A stretch of DNA of 64,000 bases from positions 1 through 64,000 of IMG/VR virus record IMGVR_UViG_3300043411_002794; one strand, written 5' to 3'. A model generated the notes under the pieces. The model did no database searches. It was given only the letters and a program-made list of their open reading frames with translations, and was not told where the DNA came from. Position 1 is the stretch's first letter, and every line of letters begins with the position of its first letter. Shown here piece after piece: positions 16,797 through 25,328 of this stretch. The translations under genes were made by a program, and so were the position numbers. The stretch is from a virus.

Positions 16797-18740
16797 CTAC
16801 GCCGCTTGTGGTGGCGCCTGACCTTGTCCTTGCCCCTGCATTTGTGCACGAGCTTGCTGCGAAGCCTGCGAGTCGATCTGACGTCGCTTCTCATCCAGCA
16901 TGCTGTTCACAAGTTGGTGAATGGTTCTATCGCCTTTGCGGAGTTTCGCCAACTCCCCGCGGCGTTGAGCATCCGGACGTTGCAACAAGTCGTCGGAGAT
17001 GGCCTGCGCCTGGGCTTCCAACTCTTCGGGCGTCGTGAAGCCCTTCGGGTTGTTCATCTTGTTCTGCAGGAACTGATCGACGGCCGTCATGGCGCCGCCT
17101 GCAGGTGCCCCGCCAGGCGGAGCTCCGCCGCCGGGTGCACCGCCGCCCTGCGCACCGAGCTGCTGAATCATCTGCGTCGTCGGCGTGGGCGCCAGCATGT
17201 CCATGAGCTCGTCGGTCTGAGCCTTCTGTTCGAGCTCCTTCTGCTTCTTCTGCTGTTCTTCGCCCTCCATCTCCGCTTCGTCCAGCATGCGTCGCGTTTC
17301 GGTCCCGTGGTCGAGACCCACGGACTCGAGCCCGGTGGTCTTGCTGATCTGGTTACCCATCATCAGCTGCAGCTTGGCCATCTGGCGATTCAAGTCGTCG
17401 GCGTGGGTCACGCGAACCATTCGCGCCTTGACGGGCTCCCAGCGCAGGATCTTGGAGACCTGTTGCACCAGCTTGTTCACAAACACGTTCATCGCGTGCA
17501 CAAGATGCGACCAATTAGCCTCAAACAGCCGCAGGGCAGCCGGAGCTGATTGAACAGAGAGCGAACCCTTATAGAACTCGACCGGCACACCGATCGACGT
17601 GAGCAGCGTATCCAGGCCTTGGTCGATGAGATCCTTCGGGGCCAGCTCGTTCGCCTCGCCGCCCAGGGCCTGATATTTCAGAGCCATCGGCAAGACGTTC
17701 CACTTAGCCGGATCTCGTCGATGCTCCGCTAGGAGCTTGTTCACGCGGCCGACGAAGCCGCCCAGGTTGATCGAGTGCACCGGATCGCTGCTCTCGGGCG
17801 AGGCGCCGGGACGAGCATCCGGCGTCAGTACCCGGAACGGCACGACGTAATCGAGGGCAATGGCCTCGTTGTATCGCCACAGGAGCTGCAGGTACCACGC
17901 GATGCGGAAGTTGGTGAGCACGCGACTCAGGCCCCAGCCGCGGTTACGCATACCGGCCAGCGTGTACTCCCGCATGTGATAGATCACGTCGCGGTCGAAC
18001 AGCAGGTTCTGATTGTTCTTGACGGCCTGAATGACTTCCCAGCTGGCCCGCTCCAAATGGTGCAAATGGCCCTGCCGGATCAGCGTGCGGTACTCTTCAG
18101 GGATTTTCCAAACGTAGGAAACCTCGTCCGTGAACGGATCCCAGATCAGATCGATCTCGTGCGGGCTCCACCGCTTGACCTTGATCGCCCCTTCCTCTTG
18201 GCTGCGGCGATCAATATGCCGCCATTCGCCGACGTAGTTGCAGCAGGGGCAGGTCGCGTTGAAGGCGAAGTTACGCCACGAGAAGTTGAACTTCGGCGTG
18301 TTGTAGATCTTCTTGAGCGGAGCCTCGAAACCGCACTGCTTGCAACTCAGGTAGCGGCGGAAGGGCGTCAGCAAACTGGTGAAGCTGTTGCCGTACGTGA
18401 TGTAGTCGAGGGCGATCGAATGCAGCACCGTCTTGATGCCGATCGTATCTTCCAGAAAGGTTTGGTATTTCTGGTGCTCGTCGTGCCCGACTCGCTTGTC
18501 CTCTTGATCGCTGATCTCGATATCGGTGATGAAGTACGAGATCACCCGCTCGACGGCCTGCCGGTAGACGCCATTGCTGTTGAGCAGGTATTCGCACCAC
18601 CGCATGGCTTCCTGGATGCTCGTCGGCATCGCGGTGGAGGCCATGTCACAGAACGGGTCGGGCCAGCGATCATCGTGCCCGAGCGCATTTCGCGCGGGGC
18701 CGAAGTTACCGAGACTCTGTCCGTTGATCGTGGTCGTCAT
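16797..18740 (-). CDS. portal protein with embedded zinc-finger-like insert (647 aa)
   Basis: Likely portal protein, the dodecameric ring at the head-tail vertex. Seen: the N-terminal part resembles phage portals (YRQAVERVISYFITDIEI, SIALDYITYGNSF, then WSPHEIDLIWDPFTDEVSYVW and FDRDVIYHMREYTLAG), followed by a long helical stem and an Ala/Gly/Gln-rich C-terminus. An unusual insert holds CKQC (133-136) and CPCC (164-167), a zinc-ribbon-like pair. Length is within the portal range (about 450-750). The assignment is from pattern memory and could be confirmed by profile search. The neighbouring 381- and 448-residue genes are then probably virion proteins. Confidence 0.7.
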   Translation of the reverse strand: MTTTINGQSLGNFGPARNALGHDDRWPDPFCDMASTAMPTSIQEAMRWCEYLLNSNGVYRQAVERVISYFITDIEISDQEDKRVGHDEHQKYQTFLEDTIGIKTVLHSIALDYITYGNSFTSLLTPFRRYLSCKQCGFEAPLKKIYNTPKFNFSWRNFAFNATCPCCNYVGEWRHIDRRSQEEGAIKVKRWSPHEIDLIWDPFTDEVSYVWKIPEEYRTLIRQGHLHHLERASWEVIQAVKNNQNLLFDRDVIYHMREYTLAGMRNRGWGLSRVLTNFRIAWYLQLLWRYNEAIALDYVVPFRVLTPDARPGASPESSDPVHSINLGGFVGRVNKLLAEHRRDPAKWNVLPMALKYQALGGEANELAPKDLIDQGLDTLLTSIGVPVEFYKGSLSVQSAPAALRLFEANWSHLVHAMNVFVNKLVQQVSKILRWEPVKARMVRVTHADDLNRQMAKLQLMMGNQISKTTGLESVGLDHGTETRRMLDEAEMEGEEQQKKQKELEQKAQTDELMDMLAPTPTTQMIQQLGAQGGGAPGGGAPPGGAPAGGAMTAVDQFLQNKMNNPKGFTTPEELEAQAQAISDDLLQRPDAQRRGELAKLRKGDRTIHQLVNSMLDEKRRQIDSQASQQARAQMQGQGQGQAPPQAA

Positions 18741-18783
18741 TGGCTACCATCCCTGGTGACCTAAGCTGGCGTCTCAACGCGAC

Positions 18784-18960
18784 TTAGCGAGGCTTCTTAC
18801 TGCTGCCGTTTGCGGCGCGGTCGGCTAATCGCTTGTTAATGTCGTCGTCGAGCTCCCGTCGTGCCGCTTCCGTGTCAGCGGTCTTTTCCCGCGGCAGCTT
18901 CTGCTCCGTGTCGGGCGTGACGCCCGAACGAATATCCCCTGTCTTAATCATCTCATCCAT
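18784..18960 (-). CDS. small hypothetical protein (58 aa)
   Basis: A short charged protein beginning MDEMIKTGDIRSGVTPDTEQ and ending in SSKKPR. It fills the gap between the 381-residue gene and the portal gene, with TAGGA about five bases before the ATG. The composition (helical, KRDE-rich) and tight spacing support a real gene. Function unknown. Confidence 0.6.
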   Translation of the reverse strand: MDEMIKTGDIRSGVTPDTEQKLPREKTADTEAARRELDDDINKRLADRAANGSSKKPR

Positions 18961-18971
18961 GGCGTCCTACC

Positions 18972-20117
18972 CTAGCCGCCTACGTCCAGCGGCCCGCTTT
19001 GTTTGATAACGAGCTGAATGAGCTCGAACCCTTGGAAAACGTAGCGGATAGGCATGGCCTGCACAAGATAAGCCACCGGTTGGTCGCCGATCTGAACGCC
19101 CACGTCAGGAGCGTTTTCACCGTCCGGCGGCAGCCAAACACCGGAGCCGGGCCGCGTGGCCAGCAGGATGCTACTGCGATCCTGGGAGAACTGCACGTCG
19201 TAAAAGTAGCTGTCCTGTTTGACGGCCACAGGTTGCTGCTGGTGATTGAACAGCTGCATCTCGAAGTGCACGAGGTGCTGCGGCGCCGCCGGTTGTTGCT
19301 GCAGGAGCTGAGCTGCCGGAGCGTCCATCTGCACAGGTGCTGCTTGAGCGCCCATTGCGGCCGCCGTCAACGAGCGTACGGCGCGGCCGGCACCTGGACG
19401 AATCGGAGCAGCCCGCTGGGACGCGGGTTGCGGGGCGGGCGGCGGAGAACCTGCAGTAGCCATCGGAATCGTTCCTCGCTTCTCGGTAGCACCATGGACA
19501 TGGACCTGGATCGCGGGCCGTGCCGGTGCTGCCTGAGAGCCTCCTTGCTCGCGTTCCTTAGCTGTCTGCCGGTAATCTTCGTCGTCGTACGTGACCGGCA
19601 TCTCCGGAACGACGTCACCCTCACGCTCAGCGCGGGCAATCAGGTGATAGGCGGTGGCTGCCCGGAACCGACGATCACGCGGAGAGGTCAGCGTAGGCAT
19701 CATGCGCATCGAGGCGTCGACGGCGGCCGCAGCGAAATTACGGGCCTGGCCCAACTCCAGCTCGGTGCTCTGATGCGGAATGTGCGGATCGATGACGATG
19801 TGCACGCCATCCAGAATGTTCGGCGAAACGCCGTAGGGTACGCCGCCTTCGTTGGCGGGCGGCACAATTACGGTCGGGGCAACGGTGTCACCCTTGAAGG
19901 ACGGCCGCAAGACGGACGACAACGGGCGACCTGCCAAGGCACCAAACATCTGATCGCCGCGCAGGCCTGCCGTAGCGAACGTATCCTCAGAAGGACTGCG
20001 ATAGCCGGCGGGCGCTGTGACTTGTTGCGGGATGTTGGTCGGTATACCGCCACGACCATAGGCGTCAGATCCGTCAAAGAACGGATCGTAAAATACGGGG
20101 CGCGACGCTGCGTTCAC
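18972..20117 (-). CDS. putative structural protein (381 aa)
   Basis: Unrecognised. GTG start with GGAGG five bases upstream, immediately after a terminator, so it likely opens the portal transcript. It has a Pro/Gly-rich N-terminus, a helical middle, an Ala/Pro/Gln-rich low-complexity linker, and a beta-rich C-terminal domain (VHFEMQLFN, FYDVQFSQDRSSILLATRPG). The domain-linker-domain plan and position next to the portal fit a virion protein; this is inference. Confidence 0.7.
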   Translation of the reverse strand: MNAASRPVFYDPFFDGSDAYGRGGIPTNIPQQVTAPAGYRSPSEDTFATAGLRGDQMFGALAGRPLSSVLRPSFKGDTVAPTVIVPPANEGGVPYGVSPNILDGVHIVIDPHIPHQSTELELGQARNFAAAAVDASMRMMPTLTSPRDRRFRAATAYHLIARAEREGDVVPEMPVTYDDEDYRQTAKEREQGGSQAAPARPAIQVHVHGATEKRGTIPMATAGSPPPAPQPASQRAAPIRPGAGRAVRSLTAAAMGAQAAPVQMDAPAAQLLQQQPAAPQHLVHFEMQLFNHQQQPVAVKQDSYFYDVQFSQDRSSILLATRPGSGVWLPPDGENAPDVGVQIGDQPVAYLVQAMPIRYVFQGFELIQLVIKQSGPLDVGG

Positions 20118-20142
20118 AACAACCTCCCTGTCATAGCTAAGG

Positions 20143-20185
20143 AAAAAGCAATGGGCCCCGGGCGTTCTTCGCCTCGGGGCCCATT
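20143..20185 (-). terminator. Rho-independent terminator
   Basis: On the minus strand an 11-bp perfect outer stem (20150-20160 with 20175-20185) continues after one unpaired base into a 4-bp inner stem around a 5-base loop, followed by GCTTTTT. It ends the transcript of the 88- and 448-residue genes and precedes the 381-residue gene. Confidence 0.9.
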
Positions 20186-20202
20186 GTAATCAGCTTTCGC
20201 CG

Positions 20203-20469
20203 TTATGTGAAACTACTCGGCTCCAGGCCGTCGACGTACTCGTAAAGAGTCGCCTTCGGGATTAGGAAGTACAGCCGATTAGGGCCGTATTGCGGATCGA
20301 CCTCGCGATCGAGCTCCACTGCCGAAGTAATCACATGAAAGCGTAGGCCTTTTCCCTTCTCTACCTGGACCAGAGCCAGACTACTGGACGAAGGCCATGT
20401 CGGGGCTACCGACGGGCTGCTGTCCAGCTTGTGTAGCCACGGCAGGTTCAGCGTTGGCGCTGGAACCAT
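20203..20469 (-). CDS. small hypothetical protein (88 aa)
   Basis: Begins MVPAPTLNLPWLHKL at an ATG with AAAGGAG four to five bases upstream, a strong ribosome site that sits inside the preceding 448-residue gene. The C-terminal half is protein-like and beta-rich (GLRFHVITSAVELDREVD, YFLIPKATLYEYVDG). The 89-base overlap is therefore probably true dual coding. Function unknown. Confidence 0.65.
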   Translation of the reverse strand: MVPAPTLNLPWLHKLDSSPSVAPTWPSSSSLALVQVEKGKGLRFHVITSAVELDREVDPQYGPNRLYFLIPKATLYEYVDGLEPSSFT

Positions 20470-21727
20470 GCTTCTCCTTTCGCGGACGCGGGCGAGCCGT
20501 ATCCGTTTCCAGTTCGGCGATAATACGGCGCCCGAGCAGTTCGGGCGTCCAGACGTTCGCTTCTTCAACCGGCACCGGTTCGAGCCGGATCACTTGCGGG
20601 CGACAGACCCGACTGAGCACCAACGGCCGATTGAGGTCGGCGGCGGCGATCAGCAAGTCTTCGTCGGTCGGGAGCTTGGCTTGGTCGTCCGGCATGTAAC
20701 TCCGCAGCAACCCAAGATAGGCGGTATCGCCAATCGCGAGCTGCAACGTCGTGCCGTCGGCCTTTACCGGCGCCCGGTCGTCGACCAGTGCTTCCACGAA
20801 GTCTTCATCGCTGAAGACTTCGTGGTGAACGCCGAGTACGCCCCGCATCTTCTTCACGGCTTCCGTCACCTGCCCTTCTTCCATCGCCGCCAAGTGCTGG
20901 TGACGGAAGCCGAGCGACTTCAAGGCGTCGCGACCGGCGTCGGCGATCCGACGACCCGGGTTCCAGACGTGCAGCCCGAGCAGATGCCGATAGTCTTCGA
21001 CAAACGCGCAGTTGTGCAAGTCGCCGACAAAGTAGTCGGTGCGAACCAAGAACCCGCCGGTCTTATTCTCCGGATGCTCCGGCCCGATGACCGCCTCGCG
21101 GAAGATAGTATGCAGGAGTTGTTCTCCCAGTTCCATCTTGCGCAATTCGGCTTCCGAGCAATGCAGGCGAGCACAAGCCTCGGCTACCAACGCCGGGGTT
21201 TCTTGATACTCGGGCATCTGCGGCATCACCGCGTAAAAGAATGGCAACCGCGGCACCGTCGGCAGCTTGATCTCAAACTCGTCCATCGCTCTCAATTCCG
21301 AACCGGTGGCCTTGTCCATCCCCAGGCACTTCAGCAACAAGTGCTCATGCCGATAGAGATCGAACACCTTGCCGCGGCCGCCGGGCATCGGGCGGCTCCC
21401 CATGTCCAACGTAAACTCGACGCCGCGGGTACCGCCGTAGCGGACCATTCCGTCGCCTTCCGCTTCCGCGGTGAAGCCGCGAACCGGCATCTGGCGAAGC
21501 AAGCGCGTCGAGATCTGTTGAAGGCGATACCACAGCACGGCCATGATACCGACGCCGATCTGCTGAATCGTATTTTCGAAACGATCCAAACCCCTTCCAG
21601 GGAAGAAGTTCACGACGGACAACCCGGTGCGGGCGTCGTACTGCTTGTCGGTATGGCGTTGGCGGTACCAACGACCCAGACCAACGGACTGACGACGAGC
21701 CGACTTCTTCGAATTCTGTGCGTTCAT
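20381..21727 (-). CDS. putative structural protein (448 aa)
   Basis: Unrecognised. ATG at 21727 with AGGAGG five bases upstream. The N-terminus is very basic (KKSARRQSVGLGRWYRQR), followed by an amphipathic segment near residue 50-65 and a mixed alpha/beta core. The last roughly 40 residues are Ala/Glu/Gln-rich and overlap the next gene. Position upstream of the portal suggests a virion or assembly protein, but no capsid or protease motif was seen. Confidence 0.7.
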   Translation of the reverse strand: MNAQNSKKSARRQSVGLGRWYRQRHTDKQYDARTGLSVVNFFPGRGLDRFENTIQQIGVGIMAVLWYRLQQISTRLLRQMPVRGFTAEAEGDGMVRYGGTRGVEFTLDMGSRPMPGGRGKVFDLYRHEHLLLKCLGMDKATGSELRAMDEFEIKLPTVPRLPFFYAVMPQMPEYQETPALVAEACARLHCSEAELRKMELGEQLLHTIFREAVIGPEHPENKTGGFLVRTDYFVGDLHNCAFVEDYRHLLGLHVWNPGRRIADAGRDALKSLGFRHQHLAAMEEGQVTEAVKKMRGVLGVHHEVFSDEDFVEALVDDRAPVKADGTTLQLAIGDTAYLGLLRSYMPDDQAKLPTDEDLLIAAADLNRPLVLSRVCRPQVIRLEPVPVEEANVWTPELLGRRIIAELETDTARPRPRKEKHGSSANAEPAVATQAGQQPVGSPDMAFVQ

Positions 21728-21784
21728 ACGGACCTCCTCGAGGACTGTAGCAACGATGAAAATAAACCAGCTGCGACTTGCTAC

Positions 21785-21967
21785 TTATCGCGTTGGTTTC
21801 TTTCTGAGAAACTGCTCTTTGCCGTGTGCTTTCCACTCGGCGTCGGAGATGGTGATGTACTCACCCCTTTCTCCGGGCGTGCTGCTCTTAATCTTCAAGA
21901 GCAAGCCAGCAGCGACATTACGTCGGCTAACTACTGTCCGGCCTTTGTAGGTTACGTGCAGAGGCAC
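21785..21967 (-). CDS. small hypothetical protein (60 aa)
   Basis: Short basic protein (TYKGRTVVSRRNVAAG, ending LRKKPTR). GTG start with GGAGG seven bases upstream. The gap on either side is non-coding (57 and about 100 bases). Function unknown; composition suggests a nucleic-acid or virion-associated peptide. Confidence 0.6.
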   Translation of the reverse strand: MPLHVTYKGRTVVSRRNVAAGLLLKIKSSTPGERGEYITISDAEWKAHGKEQFLRKKPTR

Positions 21968-22068
21968 GTGGGACCCTCCGGGCGTATCGGTGTAGGGTCC
22001 TGGTGCACACCAAGACCAATTGCGACTAAGTCGCGGCTCACCTTATATGCCCGAAAAGAAGGCTGTTT

Positions 22069-22605
22069 TTAGATGACGCCTTCGTCCTCTTCCGGGAACT
22101 CGCCGCCTTCTTCATCCCCGGTTTGGTCGGCCGCATCGCCTTCCGGCGAGGCTGCTTCCTCGTCATCGTCGGAAGGTTGCTGCAGCTCGATCGGCGCAGT
22201 GAGCACGCGGTAGGTCGGGCCCACGAAACCTTCCGTATCCGGTACGAGATCCGCGGGAATGTCAAACAGCGGGATCGGCTGTTTGGTCGGCACCAGCAGA
22301 TATCGCATCAACGGCTGCGACGTGGATGCTGCCGACAACGGCAGCGGCACACCAACGAACGCCCGCAAGGAAACCTCTCGCCCGATGTAACCCACCAGCG
22401 TCGCACGCAGTTCTTCCAGCGTCGCGATCGTGAGCAACGAGAAACTACCGTTCTCGTCGAGCACGCAGAGCTGGTAGGCAGCCTGCGGATCAGTCGGCGC
22501 CTGCCGCTTCGCTGCAATGTCTTGCAGAAGCTTCTCGGCTTCCGTGACACTGACACGAGCGACGGGCGGCGGGGCATTACTGGGACGACGCGCGTTGGGT
22601 GGCAT
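22069..22605 (-). CDS. hypothetical protein with acidic tail (178 aa)
   Basis: Unrecognised. ATG at 22605 (MPPNARRPSNAPPP) with a weak ribosome site; overlaps the preceding gene by 29 bases. The middle is a mixed alpha/beta domain and the last 35 residues are mostly Asp/Glu/Gly. Confidence 0.65.
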   Translation of the reverse strand: MPPNARRPSNAPPPVARVSVTEAEKLLQDIAAKRQAPTDPQAAYQLCVLDENGSFSLLTIATLEELRATLVGYIGREVSLRAFVGVPLPLSAASTSQPLMRYLLVPTKQPIPLFDIPADLVPDTEGFVGPTYRVLTAPIELQQPSDDDEEAASPEGDAADQTGDEEGGEFPEEDEGVI

Positions 22606-22894
22606 CCGTGCTTCGCGGCTCGTAGAGGTAAACGATAATGATGGTCTGACGCAGAATCTTGCCCTGCATTTCCATAGCCCGGTCAATCGCCGGAGCACTG
22701 GCAAACACCAAGCGGTTGCCGGTCTGTTGTACCCAATCGTTACATTGCTGGTCGATGGACCGCAAGTCATGCCCGCCTGCAGCGAGCTCTTCTACCGGGA
22801 TCAACACCCAGTCGTTAGGTGCGGCAGTCGGGCCGCGTCGATAGTACGCGGTCTCCATGAAAGTCTTACTTTTTTGCAGCGTGACGGGCGGCAT
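22577..22894 (-). CDS. hypothetical protein (105 aa)
   Basis: Unrecognised. The ATG at 22894 is one base after the TAA of the upstream gene, making it preferable to a TTG further upstream. The protein ends in a strongly hydrophobic beta strand (QTIIIVYLYEP) and a short polar tail. Confidence 0.65.
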   Translation of the reverse strand: MPPVTLQKSKTFMETAYYRRGPTAAPNDWVLIPVEELAAGGHDLRSIDQQCNDWVQQTGNRLVFASAPAIDRAMEMQGKILRQTIIIVYLYEPRSTDATQRASSQ

Positions 22895-22895
22895 C

Positions 22896-23522
22896 TTATC
22901 TCTGGCGGTCGGGTTTGAGGAGGGCAATCGCCATGGCGACCACGTCGCCCCGGGCTACCTCGCGAACCACGCGAGGCATCGTCCGCGGCGGATCGCCGGC
23001 CGGGGCGATGTAAAAGAATCCTCCGCTCGTAGAAGCGCACACGGCGTGCACGCGAACAAACGGCAGCTCCGTCAACGTGTGCGCGCCTTCCATCGAGAGC
23101 GGGTCGATGATCGGGAATTCGTTCCAGCCAAACTGCGTGTAACGCTTATTGGCGTGGTCGAGTAACGTGATGGAACCCAGGAAGGCGTTGCAGTCTTGCC
23201 AACCTTCCTTACGGACCATGTACAAGCGATGAGCCCAGCGAACCTCGACGCCCCCAATGATGGAGGCGCCGAGGTTGCCGAAAAACGGGCGTGGCGAATC
23301 AATCGCGACGGGCCGCAGCTCTTCCTTGACTTCACGTGTTGCAATGTATTCCGCTACCGGATCTTTGTTGAACATCCCGACCTGCAGGATTAGCGCAGGC
23401 GTGAAGAACACGAACTCGTCGGCTAAGTCGCAGAGCGTCTTGGGCTGCGGTTCTTCCGGTGCCGGGGGCGGCGTCGGATCGTGCTCATGCACGGAGGTCG
23501 GCGGTAGCGGTTTATCGAGCAT
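22896..23522 (-). CDS. hypothetical protein (208 aa)
   Basis: Unrecognised. A Pro-rich N-terminus (residues 5-28) leads into a mixed alpha/beta domain with no membrane segment or catalytic motif I can name. Two bases separate its start from the stop of the preceding gene. Confidence 0.65.
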   Translation of the reverse strand: MLDKPLPPTSVHEHDPTPPPAPEEPQPKTLCDLADEFVFFTPALILQVGMFNKDPVAEYIATREVKEELRPVAIDSPRPFFGNLGASIIGGVEVRWAHRLYMVRKEGWQDCNAFLGSITLLDHANKRYTQFGWNEFPIIDPLSMEGAHTLTELPFVRVHAVCASTSGGFFYIAPAGDPPRTMPRVVREVARGDVVAMAIALLKPDRQR

Positions 23523-23524
23523 GG

Positions 23525-24163
23525 TTAGACCAGACCAATGGCCTTAGCGATGTTGAGTGCAACCTTCGCCTTGTCGAGCGCCGTGGTCGTTACGGGCGGG
23601 GCAATCCCCAGGGCCGTACACAAGACCGACAACGTCAACTGGCGTCGTTGCTCGGAAGGGATCACGTATTCGTAAACGTCGAAGACGCGGGACGGACCGT
23701 TGCTCGGCATCCGCCAGTGCGAGAACGAGCAGACCTCGCGAAGCTTCGGACCGGCGGCCAAGGCTGCGATCCGCAGCTCTTCCTTGATGTCGATGCCGAA
23801 CAACTGCGTCTGCCCTTCGCCGGGCGGCGTCGCCAGTCCGGCGGGAAACGCAGAAGCGAGCACGGCCAACAAGGCCGCATCGGGATGGCCGGCGACAAGC
23901 GTCGGGTTAGCGACCTGCATGCCGGTTTTGATTGCGGCGCCGAGGGCGTGAAAGACGATCTCACCCTGCGTATTCAACAACACGATCTCGTCGTGATAGG
24001 CCAAGATCGGTAGATCGATGAGCCCGGCGATGGCGGCGTCACGTGCCTCTTGGATCTTAACGGGATCCTTGAGATTCTTCGGGACGGCAACTTCGGGAAT
24101 GATGTCTTGCCAATCCGAGCGAAGCGTTCGCGTACAGCCAAGAAATAAATGGGAACTACTCAT
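23525..24163 (-). CDS. hypothetical protein (212 aa)
   Basis: Unrecognised. The start is the ATG at 24163, which overlaps the last codons of the preceding gene (ATGAGTAG); a long in-frame extension upstream is an antisense-like shadow. Hydrophobic strands such as EIVLLNTQGEIVFHALG suggest an alpha/beta fold. Confidence 0.65.
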   Translation of the reverse strand: MSSSHLFLGCTRTLRSDWQDIIPEVAVPKNLKDPVKIQEARDAAIAGLIDLPILAYHDEIVLLNTQGEIVFHALGAAIKTGMQVANPTLVAGHPDAALLAVLASAFPAGLATPPGEGQTQLFGIDIKEELRIAALAAGPKLREVCSFSHWRMPSNGPSRVFDVYEYVIPSEQRRQLTLSVLCTALGIAPPVTTTALDKAKVALNIAKAIGLV

Positions 24164-24737
24164 GCGGTTCAGTGGATTCCTGAGGGGCAACCACAACGGT
24201 CGCCGGTGCGGGTTCGGTAATTTCGCTGTCCAACAACTCACGCGCCCGACGAGGGCCAAGCAGTTGCGTGACGAGACGACAGATCTGCGCCGGATTATCG
24301 AATTGCGGCGGCTGCAGATCGAGAGCGATACGAGCATACTGCCGCAGGTTTCCGGAGATCCCGCGGCGTAAGAGATAGGCAGCCAGCACTTCTTCGGCCG
24401 GACCCGGGATCGCTTCGATCCCGTATTGGTCGTAGGCCTGCTCGGCAATCGACGTCAGCAACGCCAAAAGGCCCTGCAGCTGCTGACGCGCATACGGGTC
24501 CGTGATTTCCGTCAGCTGGCTGCGGAGATACGTCTGCTGGCTTTGCAGCGCGGCCCCGTCTACCAGCAAATCGTACAACTGTGGCGGCGGAAGCTGATCA
24601 CCACTAACCGCGTCGGCCGGATTTGCGTTTACGGGTACCGGGCTTGCCGAGGCCGCTGGACGCGCTGAATCGCTGGGCGCGGGAGTTGAGGACGGCTCTG
24701 AGGTCTGCGACGACGTCTCCGACGTTGGCATGCTCAT
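24156..24737 (-). CDS. hypothetical protein (193 aa)
   Basis: Ser/Thr/Pro/Ala-rich disordered N-terminus (about 45 residues), then a helical domain (QLYDLLVDGAALQSQQTYL onwards) and a Glu/Pro tail. The disordered part overlaps the preceding gene by 134 bases, the longest overlap in the window. Because no start codon follows the overlap, dual coding is likely. Confidence 0.6.
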   Translation of the reverse strand: MSMPTSETSSQTSEPSSTPAPSDSARPAASASPVPVNANPADAVSGDQLPPPQLYDLLVDGAALQSQQTYLRSQLTEITDPYARQQLQGLLALLTSIAEQAYDQYGIEAIPGPAEEVLAAYLLRRGISGNLRQYARIALDLQPPQFDNPAQICRLVTQLLGPRRARELLDSEITEPAPATVVVAPQESTEPHE

Positions 24738-25113
24738 TTTCTTCGACCTTCTGCTGGAACATGGTGGCCGCCGCCAAGCCTTCGAAATAGGGCGGCACGA
24801 GCTCGATCGCCTCCGCTTCGAGATCCTTCACCGTGAACTTGCCGGTCTCCCGTAAAGCTCGCGATGTCTCCCGCACGATCCGCAACGCAATATCGGGATT
24901 GGACGTCCCGATCTTGAGCTGCCGGTCCACGGCGGAGAGGGCGATCATACTGAGTCGTCGGCAAAACAAACAGACAGCCAGGCTGTTTGCGACGATCGGA
25001 TCTTGCATCATCTCGGCAACTTCGTCGGCTACTTTGTTGACCAATTCCGGGTCAACCTCTAGTAGCTCCGACAGTGCCTTGCGATCCAGCGGCAGCACTT
25101 CGGGCTCGCTCAT
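24604..25113 (-). CDS. hypothetical protein (169 aa)
   Basis: Helical protein with an acidic N-terminal half and a very basic C-terminus (GKPGTRKRKSGRRG) that may touch DNA or the capsid interior. ATG start inside the preceding zinc-ribbon gene. Not recognised. Confidence 0.65.
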   Translation of the reverse strand: MSEPEVLPLDRKALSELLEVDPELVNKVADEVAEMMQDPIVANSLAVCLFCRRLSMIALSAVDRQLKIGTSNPDIALRIVRETSRALRETGKFTVKDLEAEAIELVPPYFEGLAAATMFQQKVEENEHANVGDVVADLRAVLNSRAQRFSASSGLGKPGTRKRKSGRRG

Positions 25114-25279
25114 CGGTAATCCTTTTCCAGTGCTTGAGGCAGTTGATACAGCACAAATCAGATACGGGCGGTGTTTCCTGAAACCACTGTGCCTGTCGAT
25201 TCACCGGTGACGGGACGAGCTTACCGCAAAAGGTCCGCGGGTCGCCCGGGTCGGCAATGTGAATCCGCGTCAGCGGCAT
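25052..25279 (-). CDS. small zinc-ribbon-like protein (75 aa)
   Basis: Begins MPLTRIHIADPGDPRTFCGK and later has LCCINCLKHW; the single Cys plus the CCxxC group could form a zinc site. The 'H-x-A-D-x-x-x-P-R-x-x-C-G-K' opening recurs, as I remember it, in small phage and plasmid zinc-ribbon proteins of unknown role. No clear Shine-Dalgarno sequence precedes the ATG at 25279, and 62 bases overlap the next gene. Confidence 0.55.
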   Translation of the reverse strand: MPLTRIHIADPGDPRTFCGKLVPSPVNRQAQWFQETPPVSDLCCINCLKHWKRITDERARSAAAGSQGTVGATRG

Positions 25280-25328
25280 CAAAAGTCTAAGCGTTGCACC
25301 GCAAAGATGCCACTGCACGAAAAGGTAG

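Noticed and set aside
21968-22068. Possible terminator or promoter in the 100-base gap
   Set aside because: Only short palindromes (5-bp stems) and no T-run or well-spaced -35/-10 pair.
20429-22072. A 547-codon plus-strand open frame
   Set aside because: Antisense to the 448-residue gene, which has an AGGAGG site; the plus product is His/Arg/Gln-rich and motif-free.
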